From: Metaphire vulgaris | Lineage: Eukaryota > Annelida > Clitellata > Crassiclitellata > Megascolecidae | NCBI GenBank assembly: GCA_018105865.1 | Contig: CM030832.1 | Coordinates: forward strand, 14,302,919 to 14,366,918 | Reading direction: 5' to 3' | Length of the DNA stretch: 64,000 nt | Part shown: positions 32,046 through 63,264 of the stretch, piece after piece | Layout of the letters: every line of letters starts with the position of its first letter | Numbering within the stretch: the first letter of the stretch is position 1 | Position numbers and translations under genes: made by a program | Notes under the pieces: generated by a model | The model's input: the letters and a program-made list of their open reading frames with translations, nothing else | The model's database searches: none | Told to the model about the DNA's origin: nothing

Positions 32046-32599
32046 ATCGGGACAGTGTAGAATTTCCGTTTTCGTTGCGCCGGCTTTTGCTACTAAACGG
32101 CAACAGCGGGTCTCTTCCAGCCAGAATTTACAGACATATCGAGTTCTACCATCTAAATTCTAAATACTGAATCGATACGATCAAAGGTTGTCCCTTTGCA
32201 AAACTGCGTAGGCTAATTGGTAGCTCCATTTACCTTCTGGTGTTGAACGAAACTTGGCGATGACATCGACGCTTTCTTGCCGACTTCGCCCCGTCTGGTT
32301 ACTCGTTTCTTGGCGACCCTCGACAGTCGATTAACGAAGGTGGTGTTGCCTTCGTATAGCGCCCCCCACTTATCTCTAACAAAGTGCCTACACTGTACAC
32401 TGTATATTCAAAATCTTTCTAAATGCTCGCAGATGCGTTGAACTCATGAAACAAACACATTATATTTGTAGATGATTACCGCCGTCCATCTTCACTATTC
32501 ATCCGATCTCTCGGAATTTCAGACGATCCTTGAAGACCTTATTTCTTTTTACTTACTTAGCATGATTTAAAGTGGCTTAGAAGGTATTATTGCGTGTGT

Positions 32600-32705
32600 G
32601 AAAGCCACTAGGGGCACTAACGAGGCTTGAATCCGCTCCGTCAACCTGACGCTCCAGCACGTAACCCACACTGCCATCTTCCGCCCCTTCACCGGCCGAA
32701 CTTAC
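32600..32705 (-). repeat. tRNA-derived SINE head
   Basis: The minus strand reads GGCAGTGTGGGTTACGTGCTGG (box A region) and GGATTCAAGCC (box B). It is related to the copies at 21815 and 49655. Confidence 0.6.
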
Positions 32706-32724
32706 AGTATAATGACTGGGTATT

Positions 32725-32804
32725 TTAACCCCTTAACTGGGGATTCCAGATATATCCGTCCATTTTACATTGAGTTACAGTTAAATACACGGTTAAGGGG
32801 TTAA
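32725..32804. mobile_element. 80-bp TTAA-flanked mini-element, copy 3 (inverted)
   Basis: Both TTAA targets are intact. The interior differs from copy 2 at only a few positions (GGATTCCAGATATATCC against GGATCCCGGATATATCC). Confidence 0.75.
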
Positions 32805-32853
32805 TATCCATCTCTACACAGTGGACAGTAATGATCTAGTCTTCGCCGATCTC

Positions 32854-33281
32854 TTAAACACCTTCGGGCTTAACACAATTAATAGATGCTCCATAGGTCA
32901 CACCTTCTAATTTTCTAACTACACGTTCAGACTGCAATGCAATAAAATCTGTGGCGGTCATTGATGCATTACTGTCTGACCTTTTTGCCATCACGTCACA
33001 CCTGCAATTTCCTATCAGCACTCGTCCAGCATACAAATTGATCTAAATTCAGCCTTGGCACAAGCCAGATCTTTGTCTACGTTCACAATCGATATAGCGC
33101 CATCAGATTTGTCTAATTCCTCCTTCAAAACTGCGACTGAATTGGTCACTCTATTGAACACAACTCTTACTTCCATTCTTGATCGACACATTCCTGTAAA
33201 GTCTAAAAAATAATAAAAGCCGGTGCTAAAGCAGATCCGAGTTAGCGTCTGATAGAATTCTCTGAAAACAACACCGTGCAA
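32854..33281 (-). other. Two overlapping unidentified open frames
   Basis: Frame one (33281-33015, 88 codons) includes NSVAVLKEELDKSDGAISIV and KAEFRSICMLDEC. Frame two (33036-32854) begins where frame one stops and includes VMAKRSDSNASMTATDFIAL. Amino-acid use is protein-like rather than low-complexity. One frameshift would join them, so this may be a decayed transposon gene. Neither is recognised. Confidence 0.25.
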
Positions 33282-33936
33282 AATTATCAGAAAACTATTT
33301 ACCCAATCTAAGTCCTCCTACTTGAAAGACCTCGTCACTTGAAACGCCATAAACCCAAAATCATTATACAAAAGCCGAACATATTTTGTCTCTTCATTTT
33401 TCAGATTATTTGGCAACAAAATAGCGAAAATCGGACATTAGTTTTAAGAATCAAGATCGAATGGAGTGTCAACGTCTGATGGAACTGCACCCTCCAGGGC
33501 CTTCATTGACGCTTTTAAACGGGTAACTCTGGATGAAATTTCCGTCTGCTGTCTTCTTCTCCTTTCCTAATAAAGCTGTGTCTTCTCCTTCTCGATGACG
33601 AAAGTTTCACTCATTTGAAACTGTTAGCCTTACTATTGACGACAATCTTATAACTGCAGCGGTCACTAACCTGACGGTTCTTGACACAGTTGTTGACGAC
33701 GACGACGACGATGCTGCTGATGATGATGATAATGGCGGCGGCGACGACGACGACGATTATGATTTTGATGATGAAACATAGTTGGGTCTTCAATTAATTA
33801 ACTTTTCTTTAACGTGTCTCAAGTATTTCGATCATCATTAACTTTTTCTATCAGAAATAAGTAACCTTCGACGAAGTATTTTATATTACTCACATATATA
33901 AAGGATATATAAAATGCGTCTTCAGAAGGATAAGTC

Positions 33937-33944
<8 letters not shown>

Positions 33945-34014
<70 letters not shown>
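33945..34014. repeat. TA microsatellite
   Basis: About 35 TA units. Confidence 0.95.
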
Positions 34015-34020
<6 letters not shown>

Positions 34021-34719
34021 TAAAACGTTCGCCTGACCTTGTATAGATTGAATGTCGTATATTGCGAAGATTGCCGCTTTAGCCTTGAATCCCCTTCCCC
34101 GCCCCGAATCGTGCGTCTGATGAGAAAAGAGGGAGTTGACGATTACGAACGTTAATGAACGCGGGATTTGCGTTGTCTAATCTTCGATGTAATAATTCCT
34201 GTTTCAGCTTTTAGAAAAAATCTCGCGTCTTTCGTATAACGGCTTTCACGGCTGCATGGCTAGGCGAAACATTACGGTCATTGCGTCATTTATTATGGCT
34301 GCTAATAGCAGTTGATTAGCCTATCCAATATATTCACGAATTCTTCTGTGCAAACCGTCTGGATCAACTTTAAGATGAATGGACGGTTCGTAGGTTTGTT
34401 TGATCGTTTGACGCAAATAGGTTTTTGTTAATACATTCTGATTGATAATTGTCGAGAGGTAAGCATGACCAATATTTTAGCAGCCTTGAGATGTCAAATG
34501 CATGGGTGAAATAATGGGCGAAGTTTATTTTTATACCACATGAATCTAGACTTTCCTTTTTCAACAATTCGTTCTACATTTTCTATGCAGACCGATTTCC
34601 TCTGATTAGTTCAGACGGACAGAATTCAGCACGGTTCAGCTGAACGGTTCAGCATTGGACAGAATCAAACAGGAATTTATGCTGACAAATCGTTTACATT
34701 GGCTGATCTGTTTCGTGAG

Positions 34720-35130
34720 AATTACCATTTTCTCATCATGAACCTCTCCGGTCCAAACCCAAAATATTACCAGCCACGAACTATTAATTTAATTTCATCA
34801 GACCCAACTCTTGCTTCCTCTGCACTAAACATCGGCATTTCTGTGGACTCATCTTGAACTCTTACCGCATCCCCGCCTACCCCCTATGTTTTATTAAACT
34901 CGTTATCTTTTACGCCTCCAGCCATATCTTAACCACAAAATGCCTTGATACTCATCCATAGTTTCACCTACACCTTGATTACTGCGATCATTATATTCCA
35001 CAGCGCCCCCTGCCTCCCAGCTGTATCGATTGCATTCCATCTAAGTTCTTCAGTTTGTTCCTTATCCAGTGCATGAAAATTCTTCTCAGGCATCTTACCA
35101 GACTTGAAATCCTTGCTTTGGTTTACATAT
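34720..35130 (+). pseudogene. CR1-like LINE fragment
   Basis: Plus-strand frames give LASSALNIGISVDSS, LIHSFTYTLDYCDHYI and LPDLKSLLWF. These are in the order of the CR1 reverse transcriptase C-terminus (N-G-V-DSSL, then SRLDYCN, then P-LKSLHW). Stops and shifts make it a remnant. Confidence 0.6.
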
Positions 35131-35715
35131 CAGCAAGCGCGTGCAACGCGCAGTCATACTAATAATATACCGCTGGAGATCTACGCCGGGGCTGTGAAGG
35201 CGTGCACATGCACAGCCACGGTTTTGAATAATACGATTATGATGATTTTCATTTTGAAGAAATCTCACCGATCGTAACAAACGCCGAGACTCACTACTAC
35301 GTGTAAATCTCTGAGCCGAATTTTTTCAACATAAAATTCAGGCTAATAAAAAATTCGGTTAAGCCGAAAACGCCGGTTGAGACATTTTCGGATAAAATCC
35401 GACTAGCTAAAAATATTGCGGCTAAAATGCGGCCAATAAGACACATTAAATAATAATTACAATTGTACAAGTGAAGATTGATCATGTTAATAATGCAATA
35501 CCTTGCAGTGAACATAAGAGTTCGTCATTAATTCTGGCATTAAGCTCAACGTGACTGCAGAGTGGCAGATGTATATTACTCAAAACTATTCACTGTCTTA
35601 ACGTGCTTAACATCAGGTTCAACATCATAGTGCAGTCAACGAGGCCTCTAGTGAGGTTCTAGTCACTTCGTGGTTAATAGCCATGGGAAAAGTGAATGAT
35701 GATGATCAGCAAGGC

Positions 35716-36078
35716 CAGTGGTTCTTAACCGGGGTACTTGTACCCCTTGGGGGTACTCTAGAGACGTTGTGGAGGGGGTATGCAGAATGATCCGGAAATA
35801 AAGTATCTTTTAAAGACTTTTACTACATTGTACACTGCATAGCCTACAGATATTTTAGAAATGTTTGTAATGAATTAGAAAGTGTAAAATGAAAAAAAAT
35901 CCACTTTCTGGCTTGTGCATAATCTGTGATAAGAGTACGTTGCAGTTTATAATTTTTCAATATACTATGGAGAATAAACGTTTGTCCTCAGACAAAGTAC
36001 TATAGGCTGATAGGGGGTACTTCACTCTATTATACTTGTTTCAGGGGCAAGCAATCACAAAAAGGTTAAGAACCACTG
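35716..36078. mobile_element. hAT-like MITE, CAGTGGTTCTTAACC ends
   Basis: CAGTGGTTCTTAACC and GGTTAAGAACCACTG are perfect 15-bp inverted ends. Flanks AGCAAGGC and AGCTAGGC match at 7 of 8. It lacks the shared internal module. Confidence 0.85.
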
Positions 36079-36079
36079 A

Positions 36080-37214
36080 GCTAGGCAATGGTCAATATAT
36101 CCGGAGGTTGGTTATGAAAAGTAACTGTTCATTCTTTGCTAAGACCATAAGAACGACGCCATAAGAACATACGACAACATAACGAACTCCATATAAAAGC
36201 AAACGCAGATATGCAGTGTATTCCTACATTCACGTCGTTTGCGTCAATATTTTTTCTGTCTAAGCAATTCAATTATTGTTCGTTTCGTGATCGTGGTCTG
36301 CGTCTAGTCTGCATTGTTCAGGACTTGCTTTCCACCCGACCAGACAAGGAGGCCATCGAGCGTTTGCAAATCCATGTTTGCGGTTCCACTATAATAAGAA
36401 ACTTGCTGCAGATTGAGTGTGAAGCAATCTAAGCAAACGTCTCTCGTTCAAACAATCGGTCATCATTACGAGACGAAATGGAAGAAAGAGACACAGACAA
36501 AGAAGTAGAGCGGATGGAGGGAGGGAGGGCTGATGAGGTGGCTTGAAACAGCTTCACTCGTCCTCTGCAATTCGACGTCTCTGGCGCCGATGAAATTCCA
36601 TGGAATCGAACTGAGGCGGATTACACAGCGAATTATATGCGAAAGAAACGACGACTTATCCTATTACAAGAAATCAAGTCTTGTAACAGGACAGGGCCTA
36701 GAGACATTCACAAGACAGGAAATTGACGAAAGCGCTGGAAATAAAGCATCCTGCGGTAACTTCTCTTAGCAGCGAGATGCCTCAAAAAGTACCCACAATC
36801 AAATGATTATTCTTGAGCTTCAAGAGGGAAAACTACGATCGAACTACGGGTCTTGAACGACACCATTGGCGACACCAGTTTTAGACTGTCACAGAAGGTG
36901 ACGTGACCAGAAAGAAAAGAACGCCGACAGAAAAGACGAAGAGGAAATCACTCAACGACGCCAGCTGAGACCCCGTCCTGCCTGCCACTCGACTGGAGAA
37001 TATGGCACAAAGGACGAAGGCCGTCTGAAACAGTTTCGACTGTTTTGTGTGAAGGGACTGAAATAGCAGACGCCATGGACTCTAATCCGGAGAGAAGCGA
37101 GGCCGAATGAAGTCGTTCGATTCGAAAACGCCTCCTATAGGAAATTCGACGATCGAACGCTTCGAATCGATGTCACGTGACGACGGTCGTTTGCGTCCTC
37201 AAGAAGAAGTCGGG

Positions 37215-37280
<66 letters not shown>

Positions 37281-38300
37281 GCTGCGTTCATTTTTTGGTC
37301 GCACGGCGTAATTAAGGTCTTGATTACCAGAGGATTGCCGACGTTGGCAATTCTGGTTGATTGAAAGATTCCGGAAGGGGACCGTGGAGACGACCGCTCA
37401 ACGGGCTTCAAGGGGGCGGAGGAGGGGCGGTTAAGATCGGATCTAGTCACGCATCGACTGTCGCCAGTCAATCATCAGAAACCGAACATCGTCTCCGTCG
37501 ACGCGACTCCAAATCGAATGCAGTTATATTTCATTCTTTTAAAAACGGTTCCCGATTGCAGCGGCGGCGATAGGAGTAATTCACCGCCTGTCACGTCGGG
37601 CGTCATTGACGCGCGTCATGAAACGACGCAGTAGAAGCGAAACGACGATTAGGCCTAAACGAATGTTCTAACCGACGACGACGACCATTATTATTATTAT
37701 TTGCAAATCACGCGCACGTCCGTAGTTGACGACGACGACGACCGATTGATTGGATGCTGATGAAAAATTCTAAAGAAACCGTCATGCTCTTCCTAGAAGC
37801 TGATTCGATATCGGAAGCGCTATTGATACTGGTTATCATAAACCTCCCCAGGCCAGTGGCCATGACGAAGGCAGCTATGCACCGCGTAGACAAGGTCATG
37901 ACTTCCAACCCTTCAACCTTGGCAATTTATAGTTGAATAATACTGTAAATTTGTTTCGCAATAGCAGAGACTTTTAATATAGAATTCTTGAGGCTTTTAA
38001 GCCAAAGTGATTTCAGCATTATTTTGTCTTCGCCAGAAATAGCCTAAACGTTGCGCTGCTTATTTGACAAGAATTCACGGCTATACTGGATCGAATTCAA
38101 ATCGTCAGCTTTGGAGCAATTTTGCCGGCTATAAGACAACCTACCGGCAATCAGTGTGACAATCGATCACCGTCAGCAAAATGTCATCGAATTTGCACGA
38201 ATCTCACAGCTATTCGAGGTTTCGAATAGGGGACCCAGCCTCTGCATCCCCTCTTGACTGCAATCATCAGTGTGTATCTTTCTGTGCCAGAGCGTTAGAA
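36080..38300. other. Intergenic sequence between the VPS26-like and troponin I genes
   Basis: No supported exon. It holds a TATAAAAG at 36192 too close to the next ATG to be its promoter, a relatively GC-rich stretch at 36480-37200, and the TC microsatellite. The missing first exon of VPS26 could lie anywhere between 22523 and 40118. Confidence 0.4.
37219..37277. repeat. TC microsatellite
   Basis: About 29 TC units. Confidence 0.95.
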
Positions 38301-38307
38301 TTTTAGA

Positions 38308-38503
38308 CATGGGCGGCGTTGGGGGATGGGGCCGCGGGTCCGGACCAACCCAGCCTCAGGTACTGGCACCCGAGCAAACCCGTGCAATTCCGTTGAGAAA
38401 TTTTGTTCGGGGAAGGGCAGTCTGAGCCGGGTCCTTGTTGTGTTCAGACCCACTGATTAAATCATTAGACCCACCCAGCCAAAACAACCCAGCGCCGCCC
38501 CTG
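38308..38503. mobile_element. hAT-like MITE with GGGCGGCG ends
   Basis: Ends CATGGGCGGCGTTGGG and CCCAGCGCCGCCCCTG, with flanks ATTTTAGA and ATTTTACA (7 of 8). Confidence 0.75.
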
Positions 38504-39075
38504 ATTTTACATGGTTTACTTATAATCTTGTTAGTTTGGGGAAAGTGATCGTAGCTGTCTGCGTGAATCGCATTTTCTTCTGTTTTTGCTGACCAAATAG
38601 CATTGGAGAGCGCTCGTTTTCTGTGTCCAAACATTGACTTCAGAAATAGGCAAGACGAGTCTGTCGATCGTGCATTTCACTGCGCCTGCACAATGTCCTC
38701 GTGATGTCAGTATACTGCTTTCTACCGCAGAACCATGGACGCTGCATTCCATCGACCTTCGCAAGATGGACGCCTTCACGCACGCGAAATGTCTCCGCTC
38801 CATCATCGGTATAAATTCGATGGTATGACTTTATCACCAACCTGGCTACGCGAGAACATGATTGCTTATGGTGCTTTAGCGAGATTTTCATAAATTTCTT
38901 TAGGACTCCGTCAAGAAGCAACATAACTTTTGTATAAAGACAAATAACTACATGTAAAAGCCTCAACTCAGCAATAGGCGACTCTATCCATCTGCAAAAT
39001 CGATTGACTGAAGAGAAGAGAGAATGAATTAGCGGCTGAAGGGACTCTTTTGTTATAAGTACGGCTTATATTTGC

Positions 39076-39124
<49 letters not shown>

Positions 39125-39721
39125 CAAAACATATTGCCTGAATCGTCGTATTATTACTAGATATTTTGTCTACTTCAATGTCATTCCAGTTTTCAAGATA
39201 AATTTACACTCAAATGTATTTTAGTCAACCAGTGCTCAATTGCTACCGTTCCTTGCATAGATTTCAATTGAATCCATATTTGTTCTGTTTGGAGCTATTA
39301 AAATAGTCGATTATTCGTGTAGCAGTCAACTATACATTTTACAAGCTAATTATTTCAAATATCTGTATGTCTTTGGTGTTTAGAAATGCTAGTTTAATTA
39401 AAAGTAGACATGGCAGATAGCTACATTCGAACTTATAAAGCTAAACAAAGCATAGACAAATGTTCAGTTGGTCCAGTCATCAGCCCCAGTATGTATGATT
39501 TAGCAACTGCTGATTCTATGGCCCTTCTATTGAAACGACTTAAGACTCTCTCCTTATCAATATGAAGTAATTGCAGCGGCAGAGTTTCTGAGTGATTCTT
39601 CACAAGAGGCGCTTTACAGATATATTCGGTTACATCATTACATTACATGTTCTGTTGGCATAGCCACGCAAATGGGGTCATGCCGTTGTGGTTTAATAGT
39701 TAATTTTCCGAAACATGTGTA

Positions 39722-39727
39722 TTTATT
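39722..39727 (-). terminator. Candidate poly(A) signal for troponin I
   Basis: The minus strand reads AATAAA about 390 bp beyond the troponin I stop codon. Several overlapping TTTATT steps follow at lower coordinates, so the true site is uncertain. Confidence 0.3.
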
Positions 39728-40118
39728 TTATTTAATTAATTTTATTTATTTATATACCTGTTTATACGAGTGTGTGTATTCTCAAAGGGCCCTGTCTGTC
39801 ATAATTTTTTATCAAAATAAAACGTTAATACGCTGTCTTGACTGCTTTGTTACTTGAAACGGTTTAAAGAAAAAATTATCACGCTTCGAAAATATTAAAA
39901 AATATTAAAAGGAAACTGAAACTCGATGAATAAGACTAAGTGCAATTGATAATTTTAAAAAAGGTTCTGCAGACGCAAATGTCTTGACAGTTTTTAATAA
40001 AATTTACGAGAAGAACAGAAAATCGCATAAGAGAGAGAATAAGTCAGTTTGCTAAGCGAACGGACTAAGAACTCTGTAAGTGATTATCGTAGTTTTACAA
40101 GGATGAGGTTGGATTAGT

Positions 40119-58215
<18,097 letters not shown>

Positions 58216-59517
58216 TCTGATGTCGTCGCGAATTCGTGCTTTTAGAAGGGACGAAAGGAGAGCAGTTCGCGGAAACCAGACGAGCTCCGGTTGGAAGTCG
58301 AGTAACGTCGACTCGGTCGGCAGAAGAAACGGAGCACCGAACGACTACCGAAGCAGAAGACGAAGTCGACGGGCGCTACGACCAAGGAGCACGGGTGCAA
58401 CTGGGAAGGGAGATGGCCTGGAGAGCTGGAACGAAGAGGCAGAGGAGGAGGAGGAGGAGGAGGAGGAGAGGAGAGACGGAGAAAGACGGAGAGATATCAA
58501 CCCGAAGGCCACGGCAGCCAGTGAGTTGCCAGCGATTGCAACGGGAATCGGGGGCGTCGGATAGAGCGGGCTAACCCGAACAATACAAGAGCGCTCTGTG
58601 CAGAGTTCCTAGAAGGTGTGCCGTCCGTCTGCCGCCGATCCTAGAAGATCCGATCGCAAGAAGTCAGGAGCAGAAGGCGGAGGGAGGAGAGAGGATGGAG
58701 AACTACAGAGGGAAAGGGAGCCTGGCGGTGTCGAGAAAATTCTGAAAAATTCAGTGTTGAGCAGTAGAACTGCTTGATTTATGAAATAGAAGAAGAAAAT
58801 CAATGGTTTCTTTCGATGAAGATCAGTCAATGAACTTCTATAATGCCACATAGGTAGGCGCATAAGGCAAGAAGATATAACTTATAATTGTGAATTAAGT
58901 GAAAATGACTGATTTTTCATCATTATTTCAGCACTTCCACCCGCAGCTAATTGGCATTTGGCTCTTAAATCCTGACGCGAAACAGTATTTGTTAATGCGT
59001 GGCTTTCAGTGTTTCAAGACCAATGACTTCCACTGTTGCCGCTCACGATTTTCAAAACTGACAGACTCGAAGGAAGTTTGAAATCAAAATTAATTATCTC
59101 TCAATTTCAAAGCAAACGGGAGAAATCGTCCTTTATTTGGGATTTTGATTTAAATTTAAATCAAATTTCATATTTTTATTAAAGAATACTAATGCTTCTT
59201 TACCAATTGACATATTTTAAAAATTTAATAATAATAATAGCAAAAGGGAAACGTGCAAAGTCAGAGAATTTCCGATTGTTTTCTTCTAGAATGAAGCCTC
59301 CGGTTGGATTCATCGGTTCGAACGTCGATTACTAAACTTGTGGACCTGGAGCTATTAAAAGTAGTTGGGAGTTGAAGAACAGAGCCCGTACTTAGGGAGG
59401 AAACCGAATAGTAAGATATGAGAAGGACAATAGGAAAACGATGGCGGCTTGATGACGTCTGTATGGATGGAACATGACCATCGCCTTCTTCTCCGACCAG
59501 TTTCAATCGCTGATATC

Positions 59518-59529
59518 CGAACGCTTGCG

Positions 59530-59561
<32 letters not shown>

Positions 59562-59575
59562 TGCTGCTGCTGTCG
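59518..59575. repeat. GCC/GCT trinucleotide repeat
   Basis: About 11 GCC units then GCT units in a locally GC-rich stretch 1.3 kb upstream of troponin I exon 1. Confidence 0.9.
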
Positions 59576-59909
59576 ACTATTTTTAGATGTTGTGTCGGAG
59601 CCTGCCACTGTTTTTCAGATTATCTGTCTCGGCCTCCTTGTATGTCTTCGTGCAGCAGTTCGCATCCGACTCTCCGTCTCTGCCCGATGCTCCCCCGTCC
59701 TACCCACCCACCCACCCCGATGCCTGCGCCCGCCGTACCCCGCCCTCTTCTATGCATAGGGGACTGCTGTTACCGAGGGAGGGTCGAGTCACGGAGCCAG
59801 TCGGGCGATTAGGCAGGAATTCCTCCTCCGCTCCACCGTCCTCTTCCGCCCACTTGCCCGATTTTCCATCTTCCGTCCGCAGCTCACGTCTTGTGGCGGC
59901 GCTACTCTG

Positions 59910-60219
<310 letters not shown>

Positions 60220-60534
60220 CTGAGGGGACGGGAGACCTCGGCCTCACGGCTAGACGTCGAGCAGCAGAGGCTTCAGCGTCGGCTGGATGCCCGTTTCTCG
60301 GCTGGGATCTTTGCGCCCTTGAGGGAAGGCAGCTGAGGCGGTGGTCTCTGCCGACCGACAGCCGCCGCCTTTGAGACTAAATTTAAACACCGGTTGTGGT
60401 TGGAGAACTGCAACAAATTAAAACGGATCATGAGATCACGTGAACACCAAGACAGAGACGAATGACCTGCAAACTGATCGAACATAAAGATATTGGTTGG
60501 TAATAGGATGCAAAGTAAAACACATAATAAGTAA

Positions 60535-61160
60535 GTAAGCAAGCAAGTAAGTAAAACAAACGAAATTTCTATAGCGCTGCCCGAAGCTTGGCGCAATGCA
60601 ACAGCTTATTCACGAACGCTCAAAATAACACGAGACAGAGATATCATGAAGTACGTTCTAATATAGATATAGTGAATAAGAAAATTGTTCGTGTAAAATC
60701 AAAAGTAAGCATAAAACAAAGAGACAGACTGAAAAACGTCTGAGGTCATGAACTCAAATTCCTTGATCAACGATACGCGAATGATGATGACGACGACGAT
60801 GATGTTGTGTGTGAGGACTCAGACCTTTGAATAGCAGACTCGCCATAAAAAAATGAAAACATCATTGAAGCTTTTGTACTGCGCTGGCTACCCCCTCCCC
60901 AGCTGTAGAAATTCAGTTTTTGATGGATTGAGTAAAAGTCTATTTCATCCATTCGAATTGCTACTGACTTTAGCACATCAGACATTGACTGGAGGCGATT
61001 TTGAACAAACGGTTGATCAAAATCGATGAAGATTTGGATATCGTCAGCGTAAAGGCTGTTTCCAATATTGTGTCGAGCAAGCATGAAGCTGAGAGATACT
61101 GCGAAGTGCGAACAGTGAAAAGGAGTGGGCCGAGGACGGAACCCTGAAGCACTCAACAGC
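60535..61160 (-). pseudogene. CR1-like LINE with catalytic-region remnant and microsatellite tail
   Basis: LQGSVLGPLLFTV (about 61150-61110) shifts frame to IGNSLYADDIQIFIDF, the catalytic YADD block. The 3' end (GCGCTATAGAAATTTCGTTT followed by ACTTACTTGCTT repeats) is at about 60600-60535. The distance between them is shorter than in an intact element, so an internal deletion is likely. Confidence 0.7.
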
Positions 61161-61435
61161 AGAGATGTCTATGGGTTCATTTTTAGAACCCAATCCAACC
61201 CAAACCCATCAAATCTCCAACCCAACCCAACCCATGCCAGTAATAGGGTTACTTGACTCAACCTAACCCACCGTAAGACATTTACAATTTATTAAACCAT
61301 GACTTACTTTCTGACCCAACCCAACCTACCATTAATATGGAAAAGTCTGACCCAACCCAACCCAACCCATGGGTTAACCGTTAACCCAACCCATGTTGGT
61401 TTAACCCATGGGTTGTCAAATGTCAACATCTCTGC
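61159..61435. mobile_element. TIR element rich in AACCC, GCAGAGATGT ends
   Basis: GCAGAGATGT and ACATCTCTGC form the ends. The interior is built of AACCCAACCCAACCCATGGG variants. It shares the CCCATGGGTT and AACCCAA character of the element at 4612-5865. Confidence 0.65.
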
Positions 61436-61684
61436 GACTAGGCCTATAGGCATACGTTCAAGAAGCCTTGATGTAAAATTCAAGTTTGAAATGGACCTGC
61501 AGCTGCTTAGGATTTCGGCATCTTCTTAAGAGAACGACAGCACGAGAATACGAGAAAGACGATGGCCGCTCACGCTGATCAGGGTTGTAGGCCTAAGTGG
61601 TCGACCAACGCTAATCAAGTTGCGAAAAGGAGTGACGATCTAGGCTAAATTGCAAAATATTGCAAGAGATAATGTAATTTGATA

Positions 61685-62094
61685 AAGGGCCGTCCATAAA
61701 TGACGTCACGCGATTTTGGCAGTTTTTACCCTCCCCCTTCGTAACACGGCGTCACAAAAGTCAGACGCATCATAAAATATGACGTCACAACGCGTTGACC
61801 CCCTCGTCTTGTCTTCCAAAAAAAGACTGACAAGCAAAAAAGAGGGTTCCTCATCTTTACCTGTACATTTCGTCTTTTTCCTTTCAAAACCCGTTGACAA
61901 GCAAAAAAGGTCATCCTCATTTTTCCACCATCATTTTGTCCTTTCAAAAAGTGCCGACAAGAAAAAAATTAAAGTTACACATAGGAAAAATTGTTGTGTG
62001 TGACGTCACATTTGTCGGACCCCCTTCATCACAGGTCTTCACAAATGTTTGAGCCACCTCCCCTAGATGCGTGACGTAATTCATGGACGGCCCC
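61685..62094. mobile_element. MITE with GGGCCGTCCATAAATGACGTCACGC ends
   Basis: Inverted ends GGGCCGTCCATAAATGACG and CGTAATTCATGGACGGCCCC are unlike hAT ends, and no 8-bp duplication is seen. Three shared modules lie inside at about 61827, 61894 and 61957. Confidence 0.75.
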
Positions 62095-62235
62095 TAATGA
62101 ACATAAGGTCTTTACGTGATGTTCTCTGGTCGTAAATCTTCTGCAGGAAATGGGCGCCTTTCAGTTGACGCAAACTGTGACCGAGTGTAAGACTTAATTT
62201 ACCGCTTTACGTCAGCCGCGATCAGCTATTGCTAC

Positions 62236-62800
62236 TAGCGCTGTCAATTTTAGAAAAAGTTGCACGTGGAGGCCCACAGGCAGTCAAACTTTTAGGGCCC
62301 CAGAGGCCAGACCCCTAATGACTACTAGATCTTTGATCGACATTTTTTCTAGGGGCCTATTAATTTAATTTATAATTATTTAATTTAATTTAACTACTAG
62401 CTTGAAGAAGTTGAAGTGTAAACATTATTGTATGCATGGGCGCCCGCATGATGGGGCACGAGGGGCACTTACCCCTCCTGGAAAATAAAAATGCCAGTAT
62501 TTCCCATTGAAATTTGAAAATCTTGCTAAAATATTAACCGTGACCATTGTTTTAAGATGTGTTTTGACCCTCTTGGAAAAATTTATGTGGTATAGCCATG
62601 ACCATTATATTTTGCCCCTGGAAAATTTCTGTGGGCGCCCATGATTGTATGACGTCAGCGTCGTCACGTGCCTTTCGCACAGCGCTATTCTTAAGAATAA
62701 GTAAGTAAAACATTTATTTCGTCACTGTCTTGTGGGGACCCTAAAAGTCGCGGGGCCCATAGGCAGTTGCCTACTCTGCCTAATGGGTAATCCGGCACTG
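62236..62800. mobile_element. Degenerate hAT-like MITE holding a younger one
   Basis: The right end GGGTAATCCGGCACTG is good and the left end (TAGCGCTGTC) decayed. Flanks ATTGCTAC and GTTGCTAC match at 7 of 8. Confidence 0.5.
62435..62643. mobile_element. hAT-like MITE, CATGGGCGCCC ends, nested
   Basis: Ends CATGGGCGCCC and GGGCGCCCATG, with a perfect 8-bp duplication ATTGTATG (62427-62434 and 62644-62651). Confidence 0.85.
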
Positions 62801-63264
62801 GTTGCTACCCTTATTGCTACAGGCTACAGCATCTGACTTATGATTGACTTATGATTAACGAGCATAAGAACATTTACTTTCCGAACACTGTCTTTATCGG
62901 CGTTAACTGTCAGCAGTGATGCATGGATGAACAACGTATTCCAGAGAATCGTTCTCTCTGAACTTTGAACTTTGGTCGATGTATAGCATGTCCAATCAGT
63001 CGACGCTATCTTCTTATCTCTCAATAGGGTGGATGTTAAACTTTGGATAGATCAAGCATGATTCCAGTCCTTTACATACAGTATATGCGGCCGGTTAAAA
63101 ACTACGGCGCTATTTTTAAAAAATGCGCAGCAATCTAATTACGTTACGCTGCACTTCGAAATCGCTGCCGAAATATTGAATGGACACCTAACAATATCGT
63201 ATTTCACCTGACCGACCATGCTTATACTGGCACATCTTTGGGTTTTTCGATCTGTCAGATGAAA

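Noticed and set aside
36192..36432. TATAAAAG followed by a 73-codon frame starting at 36211
   Set aside because: The ATG is only about 12 bp after the TATA box, before any expected transcription start, and the protein has no recognisable feature.
58220..58574. Open plus-strand frames of 112-114 codons rich in Arg, Ser and Glu
   Set aside because: They overlap the troponin I first exon and upstream region antisense. Their composition follows a purine-rich GGA repeat, and no domain is visible.
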